From contig NZ_VTGX01000001.1 in NCBI RefSeq assembly GCF_009729095.1, positions 620,001-684,000 of the forward strand: 64,000 nucleotides of DNA, given 5' to 3'. Each line of letters begins with the position of its first letter. Within the stretch, counting starts at the first letter, position 1. Origin of the DNA: Mycolicibacterium sp. CBMA 247. GTDB lineage: Bacteria; Actinomycetota; Actinomycetes; Mycobacteriales; Mycobacteriaceae. The position numbers and the translations under genes were made by a program. Below the pieces are notes generated by a model, which was not told the origin of the DNA, searched no databases, and was given only the letters and a program-made list of their open reading frames with translations. Shown here piece by piece: positions 24,622-33,176 of this stretch.

Positions 24622-25764
24622 ATGGACTTCAACCTGACCAACGAACAGGAACTGCTGCGCGACGGGCTGACCAAGTTCCTGGCCGGCCGGTACGACCTGG
24701 CGTCGAGCCGCGCGGCGGCCAAGACGGGACCCGGCTGGCAGCCCGAGATCTGGCGCGGCCTCGCCGACGAGCTGGGCATCCTGGGCGCCACCCTGCCCGA
24801 GGAGGCCGGCGGCATCGGCGGCGGCCCGGTCGAAACCATGGTCATCGCCGAGGCATTGGGCCACGCCCTGGTGATCGAGCCGTTCGTGGACACCGTGGTG
24901 GTCGCCGGCGGCCTGCTGCACCGGTCCGGTGACGCGGCCGCGGCAGCCCTGCTGGAGGACGTCGTTGCGGGCTCGGCCGTCGTCGCACTGGCGGCCACCG
25001 AGGCGACCTCCGGGGACAACTGGCGCGACGTGTCCACCACCGCGCGGCGCGAAGATGACCAGTGGGTGCTGATCGGAACGAAGGTGATGGCCGTCAGCGC
25101 ACCGCTGGCCACCCACCTGCTGGTGACCGCACGCACTTCGGGGGAACGAACCGGCACCGACGGTATCTCCCTGTTTCTGATCGACATCGACTCTTTGGCA
25201 ACGGGATTCACCACGCACCAGTACCGCACGGTGGACGATCGCACGGCATCGGACCTGACTTTCGAGAACGTCCGGCTACCGGCCGGCGCGCTGTTGGGCA
25301 CCGAGGGCCAGGCCTGGCCGTCACTGGAGTTGGCCCGCGACGAAGGTGCGGCGGCGGTCTGCGCCGAGGCCGTGGGCGGGATGCGCAAGGTGCTCGCCGA
25401 CACGGTCGAATACTGCAAGCAACGCCAGCAGTTCGGCCAACCCATCGGCAGCTTCCAGGCCCTGCAACATCGGATGGTCGATATGCACATGGAGGTCGAA
25501 CAGGCTTCGGCGGCGGTCTATCTCGCCGTGCTGAACCTTGATGCCGAACCCGCGCAACGGGCCAAGGCGGTATCGGCGGCCAAGGCCACCATCGGACGGG
25601 CCGCCCGCTTCATCGGGCAGAACTCCGTACAGTTACACGGCGGCATGGGCATGACCGAGGAACTGGCGATCGGCCACTACTTCAAACGGCTCACCACGGT
25701 GCAGTACGAGTTCGGCTCAACCGATTACCACGTCAGCCGCTACGCGGAATTGACCCGGGCATAG
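24622..25764 (+). CDS. Acyl-CoA dehydrogenase, partner subunit
   Basis: 380 aa. MDFNLTNEQELLRDGLTKFL begins the N-terminal helical domain. The FAD loop is weak (LAATEATSGDNWRD replaces the usual TEP-GSD), while KQRQQFGQPIGSFQALQHRMVDM and QLHGGMGMTEELAIGHYFKRL are conserved. The C-terminus has EFGSTDYHVSRY in place of EGTSEIQ. Together with the preceding gene it fits a heterotetrameric FadE in which the two chains share FAD and substrate sites. No gap from the upstream gene, so translation is coupled. Confidence 0.9.
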   Translation: MDFNLTNEQELLRDGLTKFLAGRYDLASSRAAAKTGPGWQPEIWRGLADELGILGATLPEEAGGIGGGPVETMVIAEALGHALVIEPFVDTVVVAGGLLHRSGDAAAAALLEDVVAGSAVVALAATEATSGDNWRDVSTTARREDDQWVLIGTKVMAVSAPLATHLLVTARTSGERTGTDGISLFLIDIDSLATGFTTHQYRTVDDRTASDLTFENVRLPAGALLGTEGQAWPSLELARDEGAAAVCAEAVGGMRKVLADTVEYCKQRQQFGQPIGSFQALQHRMVDMHMEVEQASAAVYLAVLNLDAEPAQRAKAVSAAKATIGRAARFIGQNSVQLHGGMGMTEELAIGHYFKRLTTVQYEFGSTDYHVSRYAELTRA

Positions 25765-25851
25765 CGGCGTTCACCGGGTGCTGACGCCGCAGGCCACGCC
25801 CAGGGGAACAGTGCCAGCGCGGAAACAGCCCGCGATTCGTAGTCTGGACCC

Positions 25852-26748
25852 GTGAGTGTGCGGGGGTGGCTGCTGCTGGGCGCCATGAGCATCATCTGGG
25901 GTATCCCGTACCTGCTGATCAAGATTGCCGTCGAAGGCGTCTCGGTGCCCGTGCTGGTCCTGGCCCGCACCGCCGTCGGCGCAGCCGTGCTGTTGCCACT
26001 GGTGATGTCGAGGCCGGCCTGGGTGCCGGTGCTGCGGCATTGGCGGCCGGTGCTGGCCTTCGCGTTCTTCGAGATCGTTGCGGCGTGGTTCCTGCTGTCT
26101 GATGCCGAACGGCACCTGAGCAGCTCGATGACAGGTCTGCTGATCGCCGCCTCACCGATCATCGCGGCCGTGTTGGACCGGCTCACCGGAGGAGAACGGT
26201 TGAGCGCCAAGCGGATCACCGGCCTCGGGGTGGGACTGGCCGGTGTGGCAGTGCTCGCCGGGCCCGGTCTGGACGGCGGGCACAGCTGGCCGATCGCCGA
26301 AGTGCTGCTGGTGGCAACCTGTTACGCGATCGCTCCGCTGATCGCCGCCCGCTACCTCGGTGACGTGCCCACCCTCCCGTTGACCGCGGCCTGTCTGACG
26401 GTCGCGGCGCTGATCTACACCACACCGGCGCTGATGACCTGGCCCGACCAGATGCCGTCGCGGCGCGTGCTGCTGGCGCTGGCCGCACTCGCCGTGATCT
26501 GCACGGCACTGGCGTTCGTGGTGTTCTTCGCACTGATCCGCGAGGTCGGCGGAGCGCGGGCATTGGTGTTCACCTACGTCAACCCCGCCGTCGCGTTGGC
26601 CGCCGGGGTCATCGTGCTGGGTGAGGCGCTGACCGTTTACAACGTGGCCGGGCTGGCGCTGATCCTCGCCGGATCGGTCCTTGCGGCGCGCACCCCACGC
26701 GATCCCGATCCGCAGATCGAGGCCGAGGTCAGCCGCGCCATTCCATGA
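25852..26748 (+). CDS. EamA/DMT-family transporter
   Basis: 298 aa, about ten hydrophobic helices in two EamA repeats. The first starts GWLLLGAMSIIWGIPYLLIKIAV, the second about residue 145 (PIAEVLLVATCYAIAPLIAAR). The C-terminal repeat includes FTYVNPAVALAAGVIVLGEAL, the conserved YxxPxxxxxxxxxxxGE motif. GTG start at 25852, 87 bp after the FadE pair. It probably exports a metabolite or amino acid; the substrate cannot be predicted. Confidence 0.88.
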   Translation: MSVRGWLLLGAMSIIWGIPYLLIKIAVEGVSVPVLVLARTAVGAAVLLPLVMSRPAWVPVLRHWRPVLAFAFFEIVAAWFLLSDAERHLSSSMTGLLIAASPIIAAVLDRLTGGERLSAKRITGLGVGLAGVAVLAGPGLDGGHSWPIAEVLLVATCYAIAPLIAARYLGDVPTLPLTAACLTVAALIYTTPALMTWPDQMPSRRVLLALAALAVICTALAFVVFFALIREVGGARALVFTYVNPAVALAAGVIVLGEALTVYNVAGLALILAGSVLAARTPRDPDPQIEAEVSRAIP

Positions 26749-26917
26749 CATCGTTTGCATCGACCGCTTCATCAACACCGGAGTCCACGGCATCTGCGGA
26801 CACCTCACCGCCCCATCGCTTTCACACGACACGATTACCGATCACCGACCTCGGCGGCTCGCGTATCTAGTCAAGAAAGTCACTCAAGGTGGTTTTGGGG
26901 CGTATCCCACAACTACG

Positions 26918-28576
26918 TCACGGAGCAACAGGCGTCATTTCCATGAGCTGGCTCGCGATCCCGGCCGCAGTCATAGCCACCGGACCCTGCCACTTGCCGT
27001 AGTGAGACACCCACATCACATTCACCGCACCGTAGGTATCGACGAACACAGCATCGAGTTGGTTGTTATCCACCTGATGCTGCAACGCCACCGGGGTCCC
27101 AGGTACCGCGTAGCCGGGCTCGGTCATAGCTACCGGACCCTGCCACTTGCCGTAGTGAGACACCCACATCACATTGACTCTGCCCTCGCTGTCGACGAAC
27201 ACAGCATCGAGTTGGTTGTCGTCGACCTGGTGCTCCAGTGCGATCGGTGCGCCCAACAGTCGGGCGCGCGCGCAGAACATTTCTTGAACTCCGGTACGTG
27301 TATCAGTCCAAAACGGGAAGAAGCCTGAGCGGCTCGCGGCCAGTCCGAAATACTCTCCGATGAAGGTTGTTCTGGGGTCGCCATGTGACAGCGGTGCGTC
27401 GATGCTTGGGTCCCAAGCTCGATCGGTGATGTTGACGCGATGGCCGAAGCTGAGGGTGAGGTTCTCGTCTACCACTGCTACGACGTTGATCAAGTTCGCG
27501 ATTGGCGTAGGTCCGAATTCGTAGAACGCACACATGATTGTGCGTGCGCCATCGAAGGCGAGCTGAGGATGGAAATCATGCAGGGTGCGCTGTGAATCCA
27601 CCAGTAGCTGGCCCGATGCCGGGCCTTGCCAGCTCACGCCGCCATCGACTGACCGCCGGTAATAGATGCGCGATACACCCAGCCGATAATCGGCCCATGC
27701 GATCGTGATAGCCGCGTCTGGTCCAACGCATGCTGATGGGAGGGTCAATACTCGGAAACTTCCTCCTGGAAGTTCAGGGAATGATCCCGGCGCCGGTAGG
27801 GGCGGCGATTTGAGCGGGGTCAGTCCGCTGACCGCGGTTGATGGAGCACTGAATGACTCGCCTCCATCGGTTGATTTGACGAACTGGATGTCTGTGCCGA
27901 CCTCTTCGCCGGTTATCCAAACGATGTAGACATCACCGTTGGGAGCTACACAGACTTGTGGGGCGAAGGAGTTTTCGACTATGCGGTCAAACCCGGAGCC
28001 GGCAGGCGTATTCGCGACACCTCGCCACGTCGCACCATGATCGAGCGATCGCGCAAATCGAAGTGTGCTGCCGTCGTCCCACGCGATATAGACATTGCCG
28101 CGATGGTGACTGCCTGCATTGCCGTCGCCGGCAGCTGACTGCTTATCGTCGTTGTGGCTGGCGTGGATCACTACCGGTGGCCCCCAGTTCCGCCCGCCGT
28201 CGCTTGACTTGTACGCGCAGATGCCGAGGGTTTCTATGCCGGTGCTGTCCGCGGGGAAGGGAAGGCCGACGAGATAGGCGTTGCCTTCATCGTCCCAAGC
28301 CACAGCGGGATCGGACGTGCCGACAACTTCCACACCGGAGATGGGCCCAGGCAGCGCGAGGTTATCGGACTCGACCCAATGCAGACCGCCATCGAATGTC
28401 GCGTAGGCAGCCAGAGAAAATTGGTATGTCGCCGGATCGGCGAACCGCTTCGAAGCACCAACCATGTTTTGCGCGTTGCCTGGGTTTGCGACAAGGACCG
28501 ACTCGCTACGATCGTGGTGCGGGTCTGAGTCGTATGTCACCTGAATGTTGTGCCCAACCGAAATATTCGATGTCAC
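26918..28576 (-). CDS. BNR/sialidase-like beta-propeller protein with C-terminal lectin-like duplication
   Basis: About 552 aa. BNR Asp-box motifs recur (TFDGGLHWVES, SSDGGRNWGPPV, SLDHGATWRGV, STDGGESFSAP, SVDGGVSWQGP), defining a six-bladed propeller. After about residue 440 two 51-residue repeats follow, each with HQVD-NQLDAVFVD and VNVMWVSHYGKWQGP. The GTG at 28576 is preferred because GGGAGG lies 9 nt upstream; a GTG at 28606 has no such site. No signal peptide or catalytic Arg triad/Tyr of true sialidases is evident. Base composition is visibly less GC-rich than the neighbours, suggesting transfer. Confidence 0.78.
   Translation of the reverse strand: MTSNISVGHNIQVTYDSDPHHDRSESVLVANPGNAQNMVGASKRFADPATYQFSLAAYATFDGGLHWVESDNLALPGPISGVEVVGTSDPAVAWDDEGNAYLVGLPFPADSTGIETLGICAYKSSDGGRNWGPPVVIHASHNDDKQSAAGDGNAGSHHRGNVYIAWDDGSTLRFARSLDHGATWRGVANTPAGSGFDRIVENSFAPQVCVAPNGDVYIVWITGEEVGTDIQFVKSTDGGESFSAPSTAVSGLTPLKSPPLPAPGSFPELPGGSFRVLTLPSACVGPDAAITIAWADYRLGVSRIYYRRSVDGGVSWQGPASGQLLVDSQRTLHDFHPQLAFDGARTIMCAFYEFGPTPIANLINVVAVVDENLTLSFGHRVNITDRAWDPSIDAPLSHGDPRTTFIGEYFGLAASRSGFFPFWTDTRTGVQEMFCARARLLGAPIALEHQVDDNQLDAVFVDSEGRVNVMWVSHYGKWQGPVAMTEPGYAVPGTPVALQHQVDNNQLDAVFVDTYGAVNVMWVSHYGKWQGPVAMTAAGIASQLMEMTPVAP
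26971..27251 (-). repeat. Direct duplication, 153-bp period, inside the BNR gene
   Basis: Copy A (from 26971) and copy B (from 27124) start with TCATAGC(C/T)ACCGGACCCTG and stay similar for about 128 bp. They encode the two 51-aa lectin-like units at the protein C-terminus. DNA similarity is high over the block encoding HYGKWQGPVAMT (minus strand), implying a fairly recent duplication or conversion. Confidence 0.85.
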
Positions 28577-28900
28577 CGGTCTCGCCCTCCCTGAATCACG
28601 TTCCACTTGCAGTGGATACGTTCCTCTTGGGTGCTGGCAGAGACACGAGTAGCCGAGTACCTGTCCTTGGCGTGGCTAGTACCTGCTTGTCGGTTGTCTA
28701 ACCTTCACTGATCGTGAGACCACTGCTTGGCCTGGACTCAATCGGTGGTCCGGTCACAACAAACCCCACGACTAGGTAACCAACGTCGTGAAATACCGCA
28801 GCTAGCCGCGCCGGCCCGCGGTGAGCAGCTCGTCGATCGACACGAACTTCACCCGGGGCAGTACCGCGGCGCCAAGGCGGACTTCATCCTCAGGCGGGGA
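28577..28900. other. Intergenic region between the BNR gene and allophanate hydrolase
   Basis: A 324-bp region. The left portion (28600-28800) is moderate in GC and presumably holds the BNR gene promoter (minus strand). The right portion (28801-28900) reads on the minus strand as an open, high-GC3 continuation in frame with the allophanate hydrolase after its TAG, ending in a second TAG at 28804. No RNA gene or clear terminator hairpin was recognised. Confidence 0.5.
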
Positions 28901-30568
28901 CTACACCGTCGTCATCGCGGCCAACCAGCCCCGGTACTCGGTGATGTCGCGGCCCTGCGCGGGTGCGATGTGGTCACAGCCGAATCCGGTGATCCAACGG
29001 CCGTCGTCGAGTTCCACCTTCCCCAGCAACATCGGTGCCGGTAACTCCGCCAGGAACTCGCCCAGGGCGGCCGGAGACAGCAGCCACCGCCCGCCCACGA
29101 TCGGCGCGCCACCCTCGGCGACGCGAGCCAGACCCGGCTTGGGCGGAACCGTGTCGAGGGCGTACAGGCGGTAATGCGGTGCTGTGGTGATCGGTCCCGC
29201 CCAACGCGCGCCCCGCTCGGTGAGCTGATGTTCCAGCGGCTGCCCCCGCAGGTGCGCACCGAATACCGCGAGTTCTGTCACTGGCGCGCCGCCTGATTCG
29301 GGCCAGGTCCCGGTCGACGGAGCATCGAGGAGTCGGGCCGCCAGATCCGCAATGACGCCGTCGTGGAAACCCGGTGCCAGCAGGGTGACGCCGAACTGCG
29401 CGCCGTCGGACACCGTCCCTGCGGGAATCGCTATGGCGCACATGTCGAACAGGTTGCAGAAGTTGGTGTACCGGCCCATCCGCGAGTTCACCGCGACCGG
29501 ATCGGCCGCCACCTCATCGAGTCCCGGATGCTCCGGAGCGGTCGGCACCATGAGCGCGTGACAGCCCACGAGCTGCGCGAGCGCTTGACGCCGCAACTCC
29601 TCGAGGCGGCGCCGGTCACGCAACAGATCCGCTGCCGAATGCGTGCCCGCCGCCGTGATGATCGCGGCCACGGTCGGGTCGAGCTGGGCATCGGGCTTCG
29701 CTGTACTGATGAACTCCCCTACCGCATCCCATCTTTCGGCAACCAGTGCACCACTGTAGAGAAGGTTGGCCGCAGCGAAGAAGTCGTCCATTGGAATCGG
29801 GACGGTCTCAAATCCGGCGTCGCGCGCCTGCCGGACGGCAGCGTCGAAGGCGGCCTGCCATTCGGCGTCAAGTCCCGCCAACACCTCTGGAATCGCGATC
29901 CGGGGTGTCACCGGCGCGGCGAAGGCAACGTCGGCCGGCCACTGCCGTTGCGGTGCACCGGTACTCATCACAGCCATTGCCGACTGTGCGGTGGTCAGGT
30001 CGGCAGCGAAGATCGTCACGCAGTCATAGCTGGCACACGCCGGGACGACACCCTCGGTGGATACCACGCCGATGGTTGGCTTGATCCCGACGATGCCCTG
30101 CAGCCCGGCCGGAACCCGGCCCGACCCGGCGGTGTCGGTACCGATCGCGATGTCGGCGAACCCGAGAGCGACGGCGACGGCAGAACCGGAACTGGACCCG
30201 CCGGAGATGTAGTCGGGCCGGCGGGAATCCCGCACGGCGCCATAGGGACTGCGGGTTCCCACCAACCCGGTGGCGAACTGGTCGAGATTGGTCTTCCCGA
30301 TGACGACAGCACCGGCGGCCTTGAGAGCGGCGACCGCCGGTGCGTCGGCATGGGGAATGTAACTGAAGTCTGGACATGCTGCAGTGGTGGGTACCCCGGC
30401 CACGTCGACGTTGTCTTTGACGGCGAGCACCAACCCGGCCAGCGGCCCGTCGCCGACCAGTGCCGCGCGGTGTTCGGACTCGACCTCGGCCTGCGGGCGC
30501 ACGTGGATGAACACCTCAGCGCGACCGCTGTCGGTGATCTTGCGGTAGATCTCGGCGATCTTGCTCAT
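28901..30568 (-). CDS. atzF: Allophanate hydrolase (amidase-signature)
   Basis: 555 aa. The amidase-signature domain (residues 1-450) has LAVKDNVDVAG (catalytic Lys), SGGSSSGSAVAVALG (cis-Ser) and TDTAGSGRVPAG (Ser nucleophile). A C-terminal domain typical of AtzF follows (ELAVFGAHLRGQPLEHQL, APHYRLYALDTVPPKPG, GFGCDHIAPAQGRDITEY). It converts allophanate to two ammonia and two CO2 together with the C-terminal domain. ATG 30568 overlaps the upstream stop (ATGA). Last gene of the five-gene nitrogen operon. Confidence 0.93.
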   Translation of the reverse strand: MSKIAEIYRKITDSGRAEVFIHVRPQAEVESEHRAALVGDGPLAGLVLAVKDNVDVAGVPTTAACPDFSYIPHADAPAVAALKAAGAVVIGKTNLDQFATGLVGTRSPYGAVRDSRRPDYISGGSSSGSAVAVALGFADIAIGTDTAGSGRVPAGLQGIVGIKPTIGVVSTEGVVPACASYDCVTIFAADLTTAQSAMAVMSTGAPQRQWPADVAFAAPVTPRIAIPEVLAGLDAEWQAAFDAAVRQARDAGFETVPIPMDDFFAAANLLYSGALVAERWDAVGEFISTAKPDAQLDPTVAAIITAAGTHSAADLLRDRRRLEELRRQALAQLVGCHALMVPTAPEHPGLDEVAADPVAVNSRMGRYTNFCNLFDMCAIAIPAGTVSDGAQFGVTLLAPGFHDGVIADLAARLLDAPSTGTWPESGGAPVTELAVFGAHLRGQPLEHQLTERGARWAGPITTAPHYRLYALDTVPPKPGLARVAEGGAPIVGGRWLLSPAALGEFLAELPAPMLLGKVELDDGRWITGFGCDHIAPAQGRDITEYRGWLAAMTTV

Positions 30569-32559
30569 GCGGACTCTTTCCTCACGAATTCGCCTGCCGC
30601 CGCCCACCGCTCACGTTCCTCGGCCCGCGCGGCTTCCATCACCGCGCGGGTTGCTGCGATGTCCTCGGCATTGGCGGCCAGGAACTGTTCATGCTCGGCC
30701 AGCGAGAACGTCCCGTCGGTGATATCGACGCGGCCACGCCCGGCGGCCATATCGGCGCGCAGATCCAGCAGCTCGTCGGCGGACACCGGGTACCACTGAA
30801 TCCGGTCGAAAAACCGCAACAGCCACGGGTGTTCGGGATCAAAACCCTGTGCGGCCAGTGGATGACGGTGGTTCCAGATCTGCGTGGTGCGCCCGACGAA
30901 CTGGTATCCGCCGGGCCCCTCCATCCCGTAGATGCACAGGTAGGCCCCACCGATCCCGACGGCGTTCTCCGGGGTCCAGGTCCGCGCCGGGTTGTACTTG
31001 GTCGTCACCAGACGATGCCGCGGATCCAAGGGCGTGGCGACCGGAGCCCCCAGATAGACATCGCCGAGACCGAGCACCAGATACTCGGCGTCATAGACGA
31101 TTCGGTGCACATCGTCGACCGAGGCCAGGCCGTTCATCCGCCGGATGAACTCGATGTTCCACGGGCACCACGGCGCATCGGCGCGAACGCCGTGCATGTA
31201 GCGTTCGATCGCCTCCCGGGTGGACGGGTCATCCCAACTCAGCGGCAACCGCACGGTGCGACTGGGCACCAGGAGATCCTGCGCGGCAGGCAATGAGGCT
31301 TCGATCTCGGCCAGCAGTGGCACCAAGGTCGACTGCGGGAGCCGGGCCGGGTCCACCTTGACCTGCAGCGAACGGATCCCGGGCGTGAGGTCGATCAGTC
31401 CGTCCGGCCGATCTTGTTCCAGCGCATGGTGCAGTGCGTGCGCGCGGGCCCGCAATGACAGGTCCAGTCGCATCTCGCCGTACTCGACCAGGACGTTGTC
31501 GTCCCCGATCCGCCGATAGGTGACGGCCGTGCTTCCATCCGATGATGTTGTGCTGGCGATGATTCCGTCGTCCTCGTCTCCGCCGGCGGAGAACACCGCC
31601 GCGATGTTGGCGCGGCGCGCCGGCCCGACGGTGGCGGCCGGGGGCGCTGCAGACGTCTGCACCGGGACAAACCGGATGGTGGCACCGGGAGCGAGTTGGC
31701 CGAGCTTCCAGCGATCGGCGGCGGTGACGGTGACCGGGCAGACGAAGCCGCCGAGGCTGGGACCGTCGGGGCCGAGCAGGATCGGGGTGTCCCCGGTGAA
31801 GTCGAGCGAGCCAGGAGAATAGGCGTTGTCGTGGATGTTCGACGGGTGCAGTCCGGCTTCCCCGCCGTCGGGGCGGGCCCACTGCGGCCTGGGCCCGATC
31901 AACCGGACACCGGTGCGGTCGGAGTTGAAGTGCACCTCGTAGTCGTGATTGAGCAGCGTGTCGATGTCGGTGCGGGTGAAGAACTCCGGTGCCGAGTGCG
32001 GGCCGACGGTCACCGCGATGTGCCAGTGGCTGCCGATCGCCGGCTGCTCCTCGAACAGGATGCGCCGGCGAGTGCCCACCGCCGCGTCGACGGTTTCCAG
32101 CTTGTCCCCCACGGCCAACACCCGGCCCTCGTGCCCACCGAATCGGCCGAGGGTGAAAGTCGATGCGCTACCGAGGTATTCGTCAGCCTGCAGACCACCG
32201 GCCAACGCGATGTAGATCCGCAGGCCCGGGCCGTCGACCATTCCCACGTCCAGGACCTGACCGGCCTCGACCAGAACCGGCACCCACTGCGCAACCCGTG
32301 CGCCGCCGACGCTCACCGGCGCCGGCGCACCGGCGACGCACACCCAGGTATCGGTGTCGAAGCGCAGCGCTGGTCCGCCCATCGTGGCCTCCAGACCGGG
32401 TGCGCCCTCCGGATTGCCCACCGCGATGTTGGCCAACCGGAAGGACACATCGTCCATCGGCCCCGACGGCGGCACCCCGATCTGCCAGTACCCGGTCCGT
32501 CCGGGCCAATCCTGGACGGTGGTGGCCATCCCGGGCCGGATGGCCTCGATGGTCGTCAT
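30565..32559 (-). CDS. Urea/guanidine carboxylase carboxyltransferase domains only (KipA-KipI fusion)
   Basis: 664 aa. Residues 1-310 are an AHS2/KipA-like domain (VQDWPGRTGYWQIGVPPSGP, GSASTFTLGRFGGHEGR, LGPDGPSLGGFV). Residues about 350-570 are AHS1/KipI-like (YRRIGDDNVLVEYGEMRLDL, HDIxx-type region, FVGRTTQIWNH). The tail (RFFDRIQWYPVSADELLD) matches the segment before the biotinyl domain of urea carboxylase. The N-terminal biotin carboxylase and the C-terminal biotin carrier domain (AMKM) are absent, though full enzymes are about 1200 aa. ATG 32559 overlaps the preceding stop. It may work with a carboxylase encoded elsewhere or act as a 5-oxoprolinase-like enzyme. Confidence 0.88.
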   Translation of the reverse strand: MTTIEAIRPGMATTVQDWPGRTGYWQIGVPPSGPMDDVSFRLANIAVGNPEGAPGLEATMGGPALRFDTDTWVCVAGAPAPVSVGGARVAQWVPVLVEAGQVLDVGMVDGPGLRIYIALAGGLQADEYLGSASTFTLGRFGGHEGRVLAVGDKLETVDAAVGTRRRILFEEQPAIGSHWHIAVTVGPHSAPEFFTRTDIDTLLNHDYEVHFNSDRTGVRLIGPRPQWARPDGGEAGLHPSNIHDNAYSPGSLDFTGDTPILLGPDGPSLGGFVCPVTVTAADRWKLGQLAPGATIRFVPVQTSAAPPAATVGPARRANIAAVFSAGGDEDDGIIASTTSSDGSTAVTYRRIGDDNVLVEYGEMRLDLSLRARAHALHHALEQDRPDGLIDLTPGIRSLQVKVDPARLPQSTLVPLLAEIEASLPAAQDLLVPSRTVRLPLSWDDPSTREAIERYMHGVRADAPWCPWNIEFIRRMNGLASVDDVHRIVYDAEYLVLGLGDVYLGAPVATPLDPRHRLVTTKYNPARTWTPENAVGIGGAYLCIYGMEGPGGYQFVGRTTQIWNHRHPLAAQGFDPEHPWLLRFFDRIQWYPVSADELLDLRADMAAGRGRVDITDGTFSLAEHEQFLAANAEDIAATRAVMEAARAEERERWAAAGEFVRKESA

Positions 32560-33176
32560 GGGCGCGTCACGACCATTCGCACGGCTGTGGGGTCGAATCC
32601 GTTGCACGGGTTGTTGATCTGCGGACAGTTCGACACCAGCACCAGGGTGTCGATCTCGGCCCGCAACGACACGGTCTTGCCCGGAGCGGACATGCCGTCG
32701 ACGATGCCCAGCGAGCCGTCGGGATCCACCGGCACGTTCATGAAGAAGTTGATGTTGCTGACGATGTCGGCTTTGGTGAGCCCCCACCGGGCGCCCTCGC
32801 CGATGAAGTTCTCCACGCAAGCGTGCTGGTGTTTGGTGTGGTGCCCGTAGCGCAGGGTGTTCGACTCCTGCGAGCAGGCCCCGCCGAGGGTGTCGTGGTT
32901 GCCGACCTCATCGTCGACGATGGTCAGCATCGGCTCGCCGTCGCTGTCGCGCAGTACCGACCCGGTGGTCAGGAAGATGTTGCGCTGAGCCGCGATAGTG
33001 GCCGGGGCGCTGTAGCGCACGCCGTGGTCGGCCGCCCCGTAGAACAGGGTGTCCACGGCCTGATTACCGTGCAGGTCGACGATGGTGAGCACGTCCCCGG
33101 CACACACGACCTTCGACCACGGGGCACGTGGCGCGACGATTTCATCGACAACGGTGTGGGCGGCGGTCACGGTCAT
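32556..33176 (-). CDS. DUF1989 urea carboxylase-associated protein, probable carboxyguanidine deiminase subunit
   Basis: 206 aa. DUF1989 features: VCAGDVLTIVDLHGNQAVDTLFY, NIFLTTGSVLRDSDGEPML, and a metal-site-like NHDTLGGACSQESN plus HHTKHQHACVENF. The family was long called urea carboxylase-associated; members of such pairs are now known as carboxyguanidine deiminase (CgdA/CgdB), giving allophanate plus ammonia. Which subunit this is cannot be fixed by eye. ATG 33176 overlaps the upstream stop (ATGA) and its own stop overlaps the next ATG. Confidence 0.88.
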   Translation of the reverse strand: MTVTAAHTVVDEIVAPRAPWSKVVCAGDVLTIVDLHGNQAVDTLFYGAADHGVRYSAPATIAAQRNIFLTTGSVLRDSDGEPMLTIVDDEVGNHDTLGGACSQESNTLRYGHHTKHQHACVENFIGEGARWGLTKADIVSNINFFMNVPVDPDGSLGIVDGMSAPGKTVSLRAEIDTLVLVSNCPQINNPCNGFDPTAVRMVVTRP

